From Drouetiella sp036703255 (GTDB lineage Bacteria; Cyanobacteriota; Cyanobacteriia; Elainellales; Elainellaceae), in the NCBI GenBank assembly GCA_036703255.1, contig DATNPL010000203.1, positions 13,972 through 77,971 of the forward strand: DNA of 64,000 nt, read 5' to 3'. Positions 26,801 to 33,971 of the stretch are shown here, in pieces. The first letter of the stretch is position 1. Every line of letters starts with the position of its first letter. Below the pieces are notes generated by a model. The model did not search any database and had not been told where the DNA came from. It was given only the letters and a program-made list of their open reading frames with translations. The position numbers and the translations under genes are program-made.

Positions 26801-27703
26801 CACTTGAAACACGGGCAAATTCAGGGTTTCCCACAAATCCACTTGGGGTGTGTCGGTCTTGAGGCTAGCCAGGGCAAAGCTGGTGGTATTCAGCAGCAGA
26901 TTAACGCCTCGGCACTCCGCGCTTTGGCACGCAACAAACTGACATTCTGACCTCTGACACTTCGTACCCTGGCAATAGCGAACCAGCTCAGCCTGCACAT
27001 CTGGCTCTTTGAGCGACGACACAAAGATCGGCACAGGAGTGAGATCGCGCGCTACCAAAGCTCGGCAGAGGGCATCGATCGCCATCGTATTTCCCGCCAG
27101 GTAATGCGCTCGATAGAAGAGAATGCCCACGCCCGATGCGATCGGTTGGGTAAAAGTGCCATAGATGCCCACACGCGGTACAGGTTGAGGCGGCTGATAG
27201 GCGATCGGATGCGCCAAAAATTCCGTTGCGACGAACTTCAGCAGATTTTGGTAATTTTCTATGCCCGCTTCGATAAAGTACTGCCACACCTGATTCACCT
27301 GCCCCAAAGCCACCGTAGAGTGGCTGACCAGCGTCGGATCAGGGCGTTCATCTCCGGGTAGCACGATGAGCGTTGCTCCCGATCGCGCCACCGTTTCCTC
27401 AACCACCTCTAGCCCATAGCTCCAGTAAGCCTGTCCGCCGATCAGCCGCACGATGATCACTTGAGCGCTGGCCAACACCTCGTCGGCATAGGTGTCGATT
27501 GTCAACTGCTGCTGAAGTTGCAGCAAATTCACGACTCGCAGCGCCGGAAAGTCGGCGGGCAAATGGGCTGTGGCTGCCGCCAAGGTTTGAATATCCGTGT
27601 CGGCTGCCGTGATCACGACGATTGGCGCAGGCTGCTGCTCGACAAAAATCACGCCCTCTGCGGACGGGTTCCAGCCTCCTGGTATAGTGGCAAGGCGATG
27701 CAT
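23849..27703 (-). CDS. cobN: Cobaltochelatase large subunit CobN
   Basis: 1284 residues from the ATG at 27703 (MHRLATIPGGWN). The frame continues upstream to 27889, but that part overlaps cobB and is low quality. CobN is the cobalt-binding subunit that inserts Co2+ into the corrin ring at ATP cost; the ATPase partners (CobS/T or the ChlI/ChlD pair) are elsewhere. Family segments: YQPPQPVPRVGIYGTF, DTPQVDLWETLNLPVFQVILSGG, FAAHAIVHVGKHGNLEWLPGKS, HLTPPMTRAELY, LGLSIWGTSTMRTGGDDLAQALALLGVQPVWD and the C-terminal GYKGAFELSATIDYLFAYDA. Magnesium chelatase ChlH is the main alternative, but the match to CobN spacing and the adjacent cobB favour CobN. Confidence 0.92.
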   Translation of the reverse strand: MHRLATIPGGWNPSAEGVIFVEQQPAPIVVITAADTDIQTLAAATAHLPADFPALRVVNLLQLQQQLTIDTYADEVLASAQVIIVRLIGGQAYWSYGLEVVEETVARSGATLIVLPGDERPDPTLVSHSTVALGQVNQVWQYFIEAGIENYQNLLKFVATEFLAHPIAYQPPQPVPRVGIYGTFTQPIASGVGILFYRAHYLAGNTMAIDALCRALVARDLTPVPIFVSSLKEPDVQAELVRYCQGTKCQRSECQFVACQSAECRGVNLLLNTTSFALASLKTDTPQVDLWETLNLPVFQVILSGGTKAAWESGSQGLTPRDMAMNVALPEVDGRIITRAVSFKAVQTQNAELQTDVVVYEPEQSRINFVADLAAKWVKLRHTPIAERKVALVLANYPNRDGRLANGVGLDTPASCIEILKALQQAGYTVGIIPETGDALMQQLIAGVTNDSEAVGWRSVRQSLSLDQYQTHFQTLPLAVQNGIQTRWGQPEAGQPEEGDGFPIAGIQFGNIFVGIQPARGYDRDPTLNYHAPDLEPPHFYLAFYHWVNTQFAAHAIVHVGKHGNLEWLPGKSVALSENCYPEAVFGAMPHFYPFIVNDPGEGSQAKRRSQAVILDHLTPPMTRAELYGSLHQLEGLIDEYYEAQTLDPGRVGLIRDHLTQLIRQENLQKELGLETELSDEAIAAALSAADGYLCELKESQIRDGLHILGQCPTERQLRDLVVAIARNPNASRIGLTRAIAQDWLLDFDPLTANLGDRLGEAFQAEHPYLQTCRIVGDVVEVIEAHAAERVEMLLRDESVGTLRSNLPTPQCLPTLQIPAIGEKTQQELNWVRDRLLPALHQTDRELINLLRGLEGEYIPSGASGAPTRGRPEVLPTGRNFYSVDIRAIPTETAWDIGRKAAEVLVERYTQEQGEYPKTLGLSIWGTSTMRTGGDDLAQALALLGVQPVWDGVSRRVVDFEILPLSLLGRPRVDVTLRISGFFRDAFPNLIDLFDSAVNAVANLEEPADQNPLAAQVQQETQRWQAEGLTQEQAEGRSRYRIFGSKPSAYGAGLQGLIESQNWESDADLARAYINWSAYAYTGNAEGKSAPEAFTQRLGTMQIVLQNQDNREHDLLDSDDYYQFQGGLTAAVKSVAGAAPEIYFGDNSCVAQPKVRKLSEEIARVYRSRVVNPKWIAGAMRHGYKGAFELSATIDYLFAYDATTQCVEDFMYKGVAEAYLFEPAVQNFIRQSNPWALRDMAERLLEANQRGLWAQAASEMLERLRSLVNEAEGVIEAQHPGSMA

Positions 27704-27724
27704 GGCGGATAGAGGTAACGGGCA

Positions 27725-29191
27725 ATGGCTCTCATTATTGCAGGTGAACGCAGCGGCGTGGGCAAAACTACCGTGACTCTGTCGCTGCTGGCGGCATTGC
27801 GATCGCGTTTGCCTCAGGCTACGGTGCAGTCCTTTAAGGTAGGGCCAGACTACATCGACCCGATGTTTCACACCTACGTCACCGGGCACGCCTGTCGTAA
27901 TCTTGATCCCGTCCTGACCTCAGAAACCTACGTACAGCAGTGCTTTAATCGCCATACCGCCGAGTATGCCCTGATTGAAGGCGTGATGGGACTATTTGAC
28001 GGAGCTTGCGGCAAAGACGACACGGCCAGCACCGCCCACATTGCCCGACTGCTGAATGTGCCGATCGTCCTGATCTTGAATTGCAGCAGCACCTCTCGCT
28101 CTATTGCCGCGATCGCTCACGGTTATCGCAGCTTCGATCCGCGCCTTCAGATTGCTGGCGTGATTCTCAATCGGGTGGGTAGCGATCGCCATCTGGAGCT
28201 GCTGACTGAGGCATTAGAGCCGCTCAATCTGCCAATTTTGGGCGTATTGCGTCGTCAGGAAGACATTGCCATTCCCGATCGCCATCTGGGGTTAGTGCCC
28301 ACGGCAGAGCTAAAGGATTTAGATCAGGCGATCGAGAAGCTGGCGCACTTGGGCGAAACCTGCTTTGACTGGGAGAAGCTGCTGCCGCTGTTGTCCCATG
28401 CCAACAGCGGTAGAGCGGATCAAGCAGATGGGAGAATTGAAAGAAGGGGTGAGAAGGTGCGGCTGGCGATCGCTCAGGATCGCGCCTTTAGCTTCTACTA
28501 TGCGGATAATCTAGATTTGCTGCGGCAGTTGGGGGCGGAGTTGGTACCCTGGAGTCCGATGGAGGATGTGCTGCCAGAGGGAGTGCAGGGATTGTACTTG
28601 GGAGGTGGCTTTCCGGAGGTGTTTGCCGGAGCGCTGGCGGAGAATGTGGCGGCAAGGCGATCGGTGCGGTTGGCGATCGAGTCTGGGATGCCGACCTATG
28701 CGGAGTGTGGGGGCCTGATGTATCTCTGTGATCAGATTGTGGACTTTGAGGGAAATACCTACCCGATGGTGGGCATCTTTCCGACGACAGCAGCAATGGG
28801 CAAGCGGCTCACCCTGGGCTACCGTCAGGCAACGGCGCTGCAAGATAGCCCACTGGTGCAGAAGGGCGATCGCTTTTGGGGGCATGAGTTTCACCGATCG
28901 GCTTTGAGGCAGACCGAGGATGGGCAATCGGTGGAACCGAGCGAGCGCCCTCTACTTTCTCTTCAAGGCTATGACTCCAAGCTGCAATTTCCAGACGAGG
29001 GCTGGCAGCGCCATCAGGTTCATGCCTCCTATGTGCATCTCCATTTCGGCGCGCAGCCACGGCTGGCAGCGCAGTTTTTGCAGCATTGCGAAACTTGGAG
29101 TTTTACCCAATGCACCCACAGCCTTTACTGGGGCGCAACTTCTGCTGGAGCCACTGGAGCCACCGCAGTGGATCGGATCGCGCCGTTATAG
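27725..29191 (+). CDS. cobB: Cobyrinate a,c-diamide synthase
   Basis: A 488-residue two-domain amidotransferase that makes (hydrogeno)cobyrinate a,c-diamide using ATP and glutamine. The N-terminal ATPase half starts IIAGERSGVGKTTVTLSLL (P-loop), with KVGPDYIDPMFH and EGVMGLFDG. The C-terminal class I glutaminase has YLGGGFPEVFAGALAEN and the nucleophile Cys in PTYAECGGLMYL, then HEFHRS. CobN needs this type of product as cobalt acceptor in the aerobic route. The start has AGAGGTAA upstream and lies only 21 bases from the divergent cobN start. The last 30 or so residues exceed the usual family end and overlap the convergent gene downstream. Confidence 0.95.
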   Translation: MALIIAGERSGVGKTTVTLSLLAALRSRLPQATVQSFKVGPDYIDPMFHTYVTGHACRNLDPVLTSETYVQQCFNRHTAEYALIEGVMGLFDGACGKDDTASTAHIARLLNVPIVLILNCSSTSRSIAAIAHGYRSFDPRLQIAGVILNRVGSDRHLELLTEALEPLNLPILGVLRRQEDIAIPDRHLGLVPTAELKDLDQAIEKLAHLGETCFDWEKLLPLLSHANSGRADQADGRIERRGEKVRLAIAQDRAFSFYYADNLDLLRQLGAELVPWSPMEDVLPEGVQGLYLGGGFPEVFAGALAENVAARRSVRLAIESGMPTYAECGGLMYLCDQIVDFEGNTYPMVGIFPTTAAMGKRLTLGYRQATALQDSPLVQKGDRFWGHEFHRSALRQTEDGQSVEPSERPLLSLQGYDSKLQFPDEGWQRHQVHASYVHLHFGAQPRLAAQFLQHCETWSFTQCTHSLYWGATSAGATGATAVDRIAPL

Positions 29192-29592
29192 TCCATACGG
29201 GTTGACCAATCTAGGGCGCTGACGGTGACGACCGACTGGACGCTAGGAGCGGTCGATCCAGGCTTTCCACCCAAAAAGGTGAAGGTATAGGTGCCATCGC
29301 CATTGTCTACAAAGGGAGCCTCAGCCGCAGGGCCATGCATCGCCGCTTCAGCACGATAGACATTCAAACCGCCGTTGGCTTTTTCTGCCGTTTGTCGTGC
29401 CAAATTCTTGGCGCGGTTGAGGTTGCCCGCCTGAGCCGCAGAGTCCTGAATTTGTAGGTTGAGAGGATTGGTGGGCGTAATCGAAAAAGGGGTTTCGGGC
29501 GATGTCGTCTGAGCCTCAGCGATCGAGGAGAAGGTCAGCGCCGCAGACGAAGCTGCCAATGCCACAAAAGAAATTAGGAATCGATTCATCAT
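29125..29592 (-). CDS. Secreted hypothetical protein, 155 aa
   Basis: Begins with a clear signal peptide (MMNRFLISFVALAASSAALTFSSIAEA, cut after AEA). The mature part is polar, with DNGDGTYTFTFLGG near residues 95-110 and a Val/Ala/Pro-rich tail. No family recognised; a small periplasmic or cell-surface protein is likely. Its 3' end overlaps the 3' end of cobB by 67 bases on the other strand. Either the cobB stop is really this late or one frame is longer than needed; the signal peptide supports this gene as real. Confidence 0.7.
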   Translation of the reverse strand: MMNRFLISFVALAASSAALTFSSIAEAQTTSPETPFSITPTNPLNLQIQDSAAQAGNLNRAKNLARQTAEKANGGLNVYRAEAAMHGPAAEAPFVDNGDGTYTFTFLGGKPGSTAPSVQSVVTVSALDWSTRMDYNGAIRSTAVAPVAPAEVAPQ

Positions 29593-29718
29593 TGTCTATC
29601 CAATTTTTACCGAAAGTGATCCAATGTCGAGTTTTGCACATGGCCGTCGCCATGAGGCTTGGCAATCACCATAGCTCATATCCATTTTGCAGTTTAAAGT
29701 CACCTCATCCGGCACTCT

Positions 29719-29747
29719 TTGCCAGATCGTCAAAAATATAGTACTAT
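29719..29747 (+). promoter_or_regulatory. Sigma-70-type promoter for a candidate sRNA
   Basis: TTGCCA at 29719-29724, a 17-base spacer, and TACTAT at 29742-29747. Spacing is ideal and both boxes match consensus at 4-5 of 6 positions. No protein gene follows on this strand; a terminator lies about 45 bases downstream of the predicted start. Confidence 0.55.
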
Positions 29748-29753
29748 TGAACT

Positions 29754-29816
29754 ATCACAATTCACCCACGACACACAGTTATGCTCCGCCCTCATCAGTT
29801 CGATGGGGGTTTTTTA
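29754..29816 (+). ncRNA. Candidate small RNA, about 62 nt
   Basis: Predicted from a promoter (TTGCCA-17-TACTAT) and an intrinsic terminator with nothing coding between. The transcript would begin near 29754 with an unstructured C/A-rich 5' part (ATTCACCCACGACACACAG) and end in the hairpin at 29789. The layout, an open C/A-rich segment plus a 3' hairpin in about 60 nt, recalls cyanobacterial Yfr1, but the invariant ACUCCUCACAC of Yfr1 is absent, so it is not called Yfr1. It sits in the gap between two minus-strand genes and points toward the end of the cyclopropane synthase gene. Confidence 0.5.
29789..29816 (+). terminator. Intrinsic terminator of the candidate sRNA
   Basis: CCCTCAT / ATGGGGG stem (one T-G pair) with loop CAGTTCG, followed directly by TTTTTTAT. 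It belongs to no plus-strand protein gene, since cobB ended 600 bases earlier. Confidence 0.8.
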
Positions 29817-29880
29817 TGGCGTTCAGGGAATTTGCTCAGGGTGATAGCCATTGCCTAGCTGGCTCTGCCATTCCCACTGG

Positions 29881-31176
29881 CTAGTTAGAGCTATTCACCG
29901 ACTCAGCAACTTGAACAGCAGAAAAATCTAAAGGGATGCTCAACGGCCATTGTTTGTCTCGGTAGAACAAAATCTGGTGAACTTGCAGCGCCCCGTCGCG
30001 AAATGAAGACTCGGAGGTTTGCAGATAGAGATACCACATGCGAAGAAAGCGATCGTCATAAGCTGGAGAGAGCGCCCTAATCTCAGCTTTGTTTTTGGTA
30101 AAGTTGATACCCCAGCGTTTCAACGTCTCGGCATAGTGAGGGCGCAGGTTTTCGCTGTGGGCGATCGTCAGCCTTTCTTCCCGTAGAGCGTAGGCCACTT
30201 CTTGAAGCTGGGGAATGTACCCGCCTGGAAAGATGTACTTGTCCACCCAAGCTCCAATTCTTTCGGTTCCTTCGGTGACGATGGTATGCAGCAGGCCAAT
30301 GCCATTGGGCTTCAACAGCGCCTTGGCTTGGCTCATGAAGGTGCTGTAGCTATCTTTGCCCACATGCTCAAACATGCCAATGCTGACAAACTTGTCATAT
30401 TGACCCTGAATCTCTCGATAGTCGGCCATGACAATCTTGATGCGATCGCTCAGCCCTCGCTGCTCAATGCGCTCTTGAGCCAGTTTGCCTTGCTCCGTGC
30501 TGAGGGTAATGCCCGTTCCAGAAACGCCATAGCGTTCAGCAGCGTAGATCAACATTCCGCCCCAGCCACAGCCAATATCAATCAGCGACTCTCCGGGCTG
30601 CAAGGCCAGCTTTTGGCAAATCAATTCATATTTCTGAAGCTGCATCTCTTCCAGCGAGTCGGTTTCCCGAATTTGATAGCCGCAGGAATAGGTGAGCGTG
30701 CGATCGAGAAATTGCTGGTAAAATTCATTCCCCACATCGTAGTGAGACTGGACATTTTTTCGGCTATTTTGAATCTGAGTGGGCACCGTTCGCAACCGCT
30801 GGGTAATCACTTTAAAGATAAGCGGTAGGGTCGCTTTACTCAGCGCTTTAGCATATACCCCATTGCGAAAAAACAGTCCCGTTAACTCAACCAGATTATC
30901 ATCGGCTTCATCCCACCAGCCTTCCATATAGGCTTCGCAAAACCCCAACGCCCCAAAGGTCAAAACGCGATCGTAGGTATTTTGATTGTGAATGATCAGC
31001 TTCAGTTCAGGCACAGATCCGATCGTGCCAAACTTGAATTCTTTGCCCTGGGGATTAACGACCGTGAGACATCCTTTTTCAATCAGGCTCAGAAGCTGAT
31101 AAAGATAGCGTTCGCCACTGGGTAAGTTATTCGGCAAGCTGTTGGGCAAATTGCTAGCGCTGTTCATTCTGGTCAA
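29881..31176 (-). CDS. Cyclopropane-fatty-acid-synthase-family methyltransferase
   Basis: A 431-residue SAM-dependent enzyme. It has an N-terminal lipid-binding part (to about 130), then NVQSHYDVGNEFYQQFLDRTLTYSCGYQ, typical of CFA synthases, and the SAM loop LIDIGCGWGGMLIYAAERYG, with GITLSTEQ and FDKFVSIGMFEHVG-like segments. The family adds a methylene from SAM to unsaturated acyl chains of membrane lipids; some members methylate other lipids. Its ATG overlaps the stop of the O-antigen-ligase-like gene (ATGA, 31173-31176), so it is translationally coupled to polysaccharide genes, an unusual placement. Confidence 0.9.
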   Translation of the reverse strand: MTRMNSASNLPNSLPNNLPSGERYLYQLLSLIEKGCLTVVNPQGKEFKFGTIGSVPELKLIIHNQNTYDRVLTFGALGFCEAYMEGWWDEADDNLVELTGLFFRNGVYAKALSKATLPLIFKVITQRLRTVPTQIQNSRKNVQSHYDVGNEFYQQFLDRTLTYSCGYQIRETDSLEEMQLQKYELICQKLALQPGESLIDIGCGWGGMLIYAAERYGVSGTGITLSTEQGKLAQERIEQRGLSDRIKIVMADYREIQGQYDKFVSIGMFEHVGKDSYSTFMSQAKALLKPNGIGLLHTIVTEGTERIGAWVDKYIFPGGYIPQLQEVAYALREERLTIAHSENLRPHYAETLKRWGINFTKNKAEIRALSPAYDDRFLRMWYLYLQTSESSFRDGALQVHQILFYRDKQWPLSIPLDFSAVQVAESVNSSN

Positions 31177-32489
31177 TGGCTCCCCAATTCTTCTTCGTTC
31201 ATCATAGGACTCGACGTACTTTCTGATGCGCCGCTCACCAGCGTGTAAATTCCCGCCAGCAGCACCCAGCCGATCACGTTGAGTCTGGCATCAAATATTG
31301 GCACATCAAACAGGGCGAAAGCAACGCAGCCCCAAAAGGCCGCCAGGTAGCCTAAGAGGATGGCGCGATCGCTCGGCGGCATCTGCTGCAAGATTAAGGC
31401 TCTAACACCCCGAAAGCAAAGATAGCCCACCCAAAAGCTGAAGGCCAGCATGAGCACAATACCACCCTCGCAGCCCAGCATTAACCATAAATTGTGAGGA
31501 TGGCCGACATAGGTTTCCTGGAGATTTAGCCCCACAATGCGGGAGGGGTAGAGAAACTTATAGTTACCCAAGCCCCAGCCCAGCAGCGGTCGCTCTTGCA
31601 TCAAGTCCAGCGCGATTCTCCAGATCACTAGCCGAGATTCGTCCGTCCAGTTGCCCCAAAGCTGCGATCGCCCCCCAATGCCCAGGGAAGTAATGCCTAC
31701 GCCAATGCCCACCAGGCTAGCCAGCCCTCCCCAGACGATCGCCCGACTAGCTTTGGTGAAAAAGCCAAAGAGAACTAGCTGCGAAACCGCCACCAGCAGA
31801 CCGTTGCGAGAGCCGGAGCAAAAGATGCCCAGGAGATTGATAAAAGTGCCGCCATAGAGCCAGCCCGGATGGGAGAATCGCTGCGCCCAGCCTTTAGCGG
31901 GAACGATGGCGCTAGACCGCCGCAAGCTGTGACAAACGATTAGCCCCAGCCCCAGTCCCAGCAGAACGACCAGATAGGACGCTAGCGCATTCGGATGGTC
32001 AAAGGTGACTAAAGCCCTGCCCGCATGGGGACGCATCCGAATCCATTTGATCACCGGAATGCGCTGAAACAGACGCGGTATCCAGCTTGCCCTGAGAATA
32101 TAATCCCCCAAGGCCAAAAGATTGAGCGGGATAGCCGCAATTACCATGCCAAAAGCCAACTGCTCCAGCCGCTCGGCTCCCCGCAAAAGGTAGGGCAGAA
32201 AAGCAAACAGCAGAAAAAAGGGCAGATAGTTAGTCAACTGCAAAAAAGCTTCGCCCCGATCGAAGGCAAATAAGCCGCTGATCACCATCAGGCTACCGAT
32301 CAGTAAAAGGCCGTTGCGGGTGAAGGAGTCGAGGAGCGATCGCCTAAAGGTCTTGAGCAAATAGATTAGCGCTACCCCAATGCCCACAAAGCTGAGGTAG
32401 CTCAAGTAGGGGAGGCTAAACAAACCTGCCGCAAATAGGCGATCGTACAGGTTTAGATCGCGCTTCAACCGACTGGGCTGCTCCTTCAT
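31173..32489 (-). CDS. O-antigen ligase / Wzy-type polymerase family membrane protein
   Basis: About 438 residues from the ATG at 32489, preceded by AGAGGAAAGG; an upstream TTG start at 32531 would overlap the previous gene and has no advantage. It has ten or more membrane helices and a large periplasmic loop with RPLLGWGLGNYKFLYPSRIVG and YVGHPHNLWLMLGCEGG, the Wzy_C/WaaL signature with the conserved His. The family either polymerises lipid-linked repeat units or ligates glycan to an acceptor. Next to an initiating sugar transferase, a role in exopolysaccharide or surface-glycan assembly is likely. Which of the two reactions it performs cannot be decided. Confidence 0.9.
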   Translation of the reverse strand: MKEQPSRLKRDLNLYDRLFAAGLFSLPYLSYLSFVGIGVALIYLLKTFRRSLLDSFTRNGLLLIGSLMVISGLFAFDRGEAFLQLTNYLPFFLLFAFLPYLLRGAERLEQLAFGMVIAAIPLNLLALGDYILRASWIPRLFQRIPVIKWIRMRPHAGRALVTFDHPNALASYLVVLLGLGLGLIVCHSLRRSSAIVPAKGWAQRFSHPGWLYGGTFINLLGIFCSGSRNGLLVAVSQLVLFGFFTKASRAIVWGGLASLVGIGVGITSLGIGGRSQLWGNWTDESRLVIWRIALDLMQERPLLGWGLGNYKFLYPSRIVGLNLQETYVGHPHNLWLMLGCEGGIVLMLAFSFWVGYLCFRGVRALILQQMPPSDRAILLGYLAAFWGCVAFALFDVPIFDARLNVIGWVLLAGIYTLVSGASESTSSPMMNEEELGSH

Positions 32490-32505
32490 CCGCCTTTCCT
32501 CTGCG

Positions 32506-33948
32506 CTAATACGCCCCTTCTCCCGTCGCAACGACCCAGATCGTCCGAATCAAGATGTAAATATCTAGCCAAACCGACCAGTTACGGACATAGTAAGCAT
32601 CCAAATTGACCCGTTCTTGGTAGGTAATATTGTTGCGGCCTGACACCTGCCACAGCCCCGTCAATCCGGGAATCACCTTGGTATAGAGGGGAAACTTATC
32701 GCCGTAGCGCTCAATTTCTTCATCTACGATTGGGCGAGGCCCCACCAAACTCATCTCGCCTCGGAGAATGTTCCAAAGCTGGGGCAGCTCATCTAGACTC
32801 GTCCGCCGCAGAAACTTGCCAATGCGTGTGACGCGCGGATCGTAGCGGAGCTTGTGGTCTTTCGTCCAATTTTCTCGCAGTTCAGGATGCTGGCTGAGAT
32901 ACTCTTCCAAAATCTTAGAAGCATTCGGCACCATCGTGCGAAACTTCCAAGCCTTAAAGTGTTTACCCCCCAGCCCAATCCGTGTCTGTCGATAAAAAAC
33001 TGAGCCGCGTGAGTCTAGCTTAATCAAGATGGCGATCGCACAGATCAGCGGGAGGATGAGCAACCCGCCCACCAGCGTCGCGGCCAGGTCGATGGAAAAT
33101 TTGGCAAAGCGGGGACCTGGCATCAGCAGCCGTTGGCGCACCTCCAGACCCAAAACGCCCCCCATGTCTTTGGCAGAAACCCAGAGGCTAGAGAACTCAA
33201 ACAAATCAGGAATAATCAGCAGATGGGCAAAGGCAATGCCGTAATCTTCGATCAGGCGAATTAGGCGATCGCGCGGCACACCCGGCATAGCGACGATCGC
33301 ATAGGGAATTTTGCGGGTGCGCGCCAGAGCAGGAGCCATCTCGACACCGCCGACTACAGGCACGCCATGCAAAAAGCCCTGCTTCTTAGGATTGTCATCC
33401 AACACGAGAACGGGCTTGAGGCCAATGCCTGGACGCTGCTTTAAAGTCTGGATCACCATCTCTCCAGTCTTGCCTGCCCCCAGCACCATGACGGGGTAGC
33501 CCCACCAGCGACAGGGGGCAAAAATCAGCCGTACCAGGGCGCGAAAGGTCAGCACCAGAACGATCGAGACGATCCAGGCTGTAATGAACACTTCCCGCGA
33601 ATAGATTTCGCCTTCGCGTCGCAAAAACAGCGTTGCTACCAAAGCCATGTAAATCAGCGTTGTCGAGAGGCTTGTCCAGCGCAGCTCATCGACCGGACTA
33701 TTGGCAACACCAGGATAAAGACCGACGATCGCATAGGCCAGAATAAACAGCGCCAGCATCGGGCAGAGCTGCCAGTAAACCGATGGGTGAAACTGATCTT
33801 CCACCAGCATCCGCATCTGAACACTGCCCATCCAGGCAAGGCTGAGCGCCAACACATCAGCACCAATCATCAGCGCGAAGGTTGGCCAAGAACGGGTAGA
33901 TATAGAAATCGCCAAAATAGCGGGCTGTAACGCGCGATTAAGTTGCAT
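32506..33948 (-). CDS. Polyprenyl-phosphate sugar-1-phosphate transferase (WbaP/WcaJ family)
   Basis: A 480-residue initiating glycosyltransferase. It has an N-terminal bundle of four or five membrane helices (residues 20-150), a Rossmann CoA_binding_3-type domain (VMVLGAGKTGEMVIQTL) and another membrane segment near 300. The catalytic bacterial sugar transferase domain has FYRQTRIGLGGKHFKAWKFRTMV, RYDPRVTRIGKFLRRTSLDELPQLWNILRGEMSLVGPRP and GLTGLWQVSGRN. It attaches the first sugar phosphate (often Glc-1-P or Gal-1-P) to undecaprenyl phosphate at the cytoplasmic membrane. It stands 24 bases after a GT4 gene and is followed by the ligase-like gene, forming one operon. Confidence 0.95.
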   Translation of the reverse strand: MQLNRALQPAILAISISTRSWPTFALMIGADVLALSLAWMGSVQMRMLVEDQFHPSVYWQLCPMLALFILAYAIVGLYPGVANSPVDELRWTSLSTTLIYMALVATLFLRREGEIYSREVFITAWIVSIVLVLTFRALVRLIFAPCRWWGYPVMVLGAGKTGEMVIQTLKQRPGIGLKPVLVLDDNPKKQGFLHGVPVVGGVEMAPALARTRKIPYAIVAMPGVPRDRLIRLIEDYGIAFAHLLIIPDLFEFSSLWVSAKDMGGVLGLEVRQRLLMPGPRFAKFSIDLAATLVGGLLILPLICAIAILIKLDSRGSVFYRQTRIGLGGKHFKAWKFRTMVPNASKILEEYLSQHPELRENWTKDHKLRYDPRVTRIGKFLRRTSLDELPQLWNILRGEMSLVGPRPIVDEEIERYGDKFPLYTKVIPGLTGLWQVSGRNNITYQERVNLDAYYVRNWSVWLDIYILIRTIWVVATGEGAY

Positions 33949-33971
33949 TGCAATACATTTTCCTCACGCTA

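Noticed and set aside
29754..29816. Yfr1 small RNA
   Set aside because: The required ACUCCUCACAC motif is missing.
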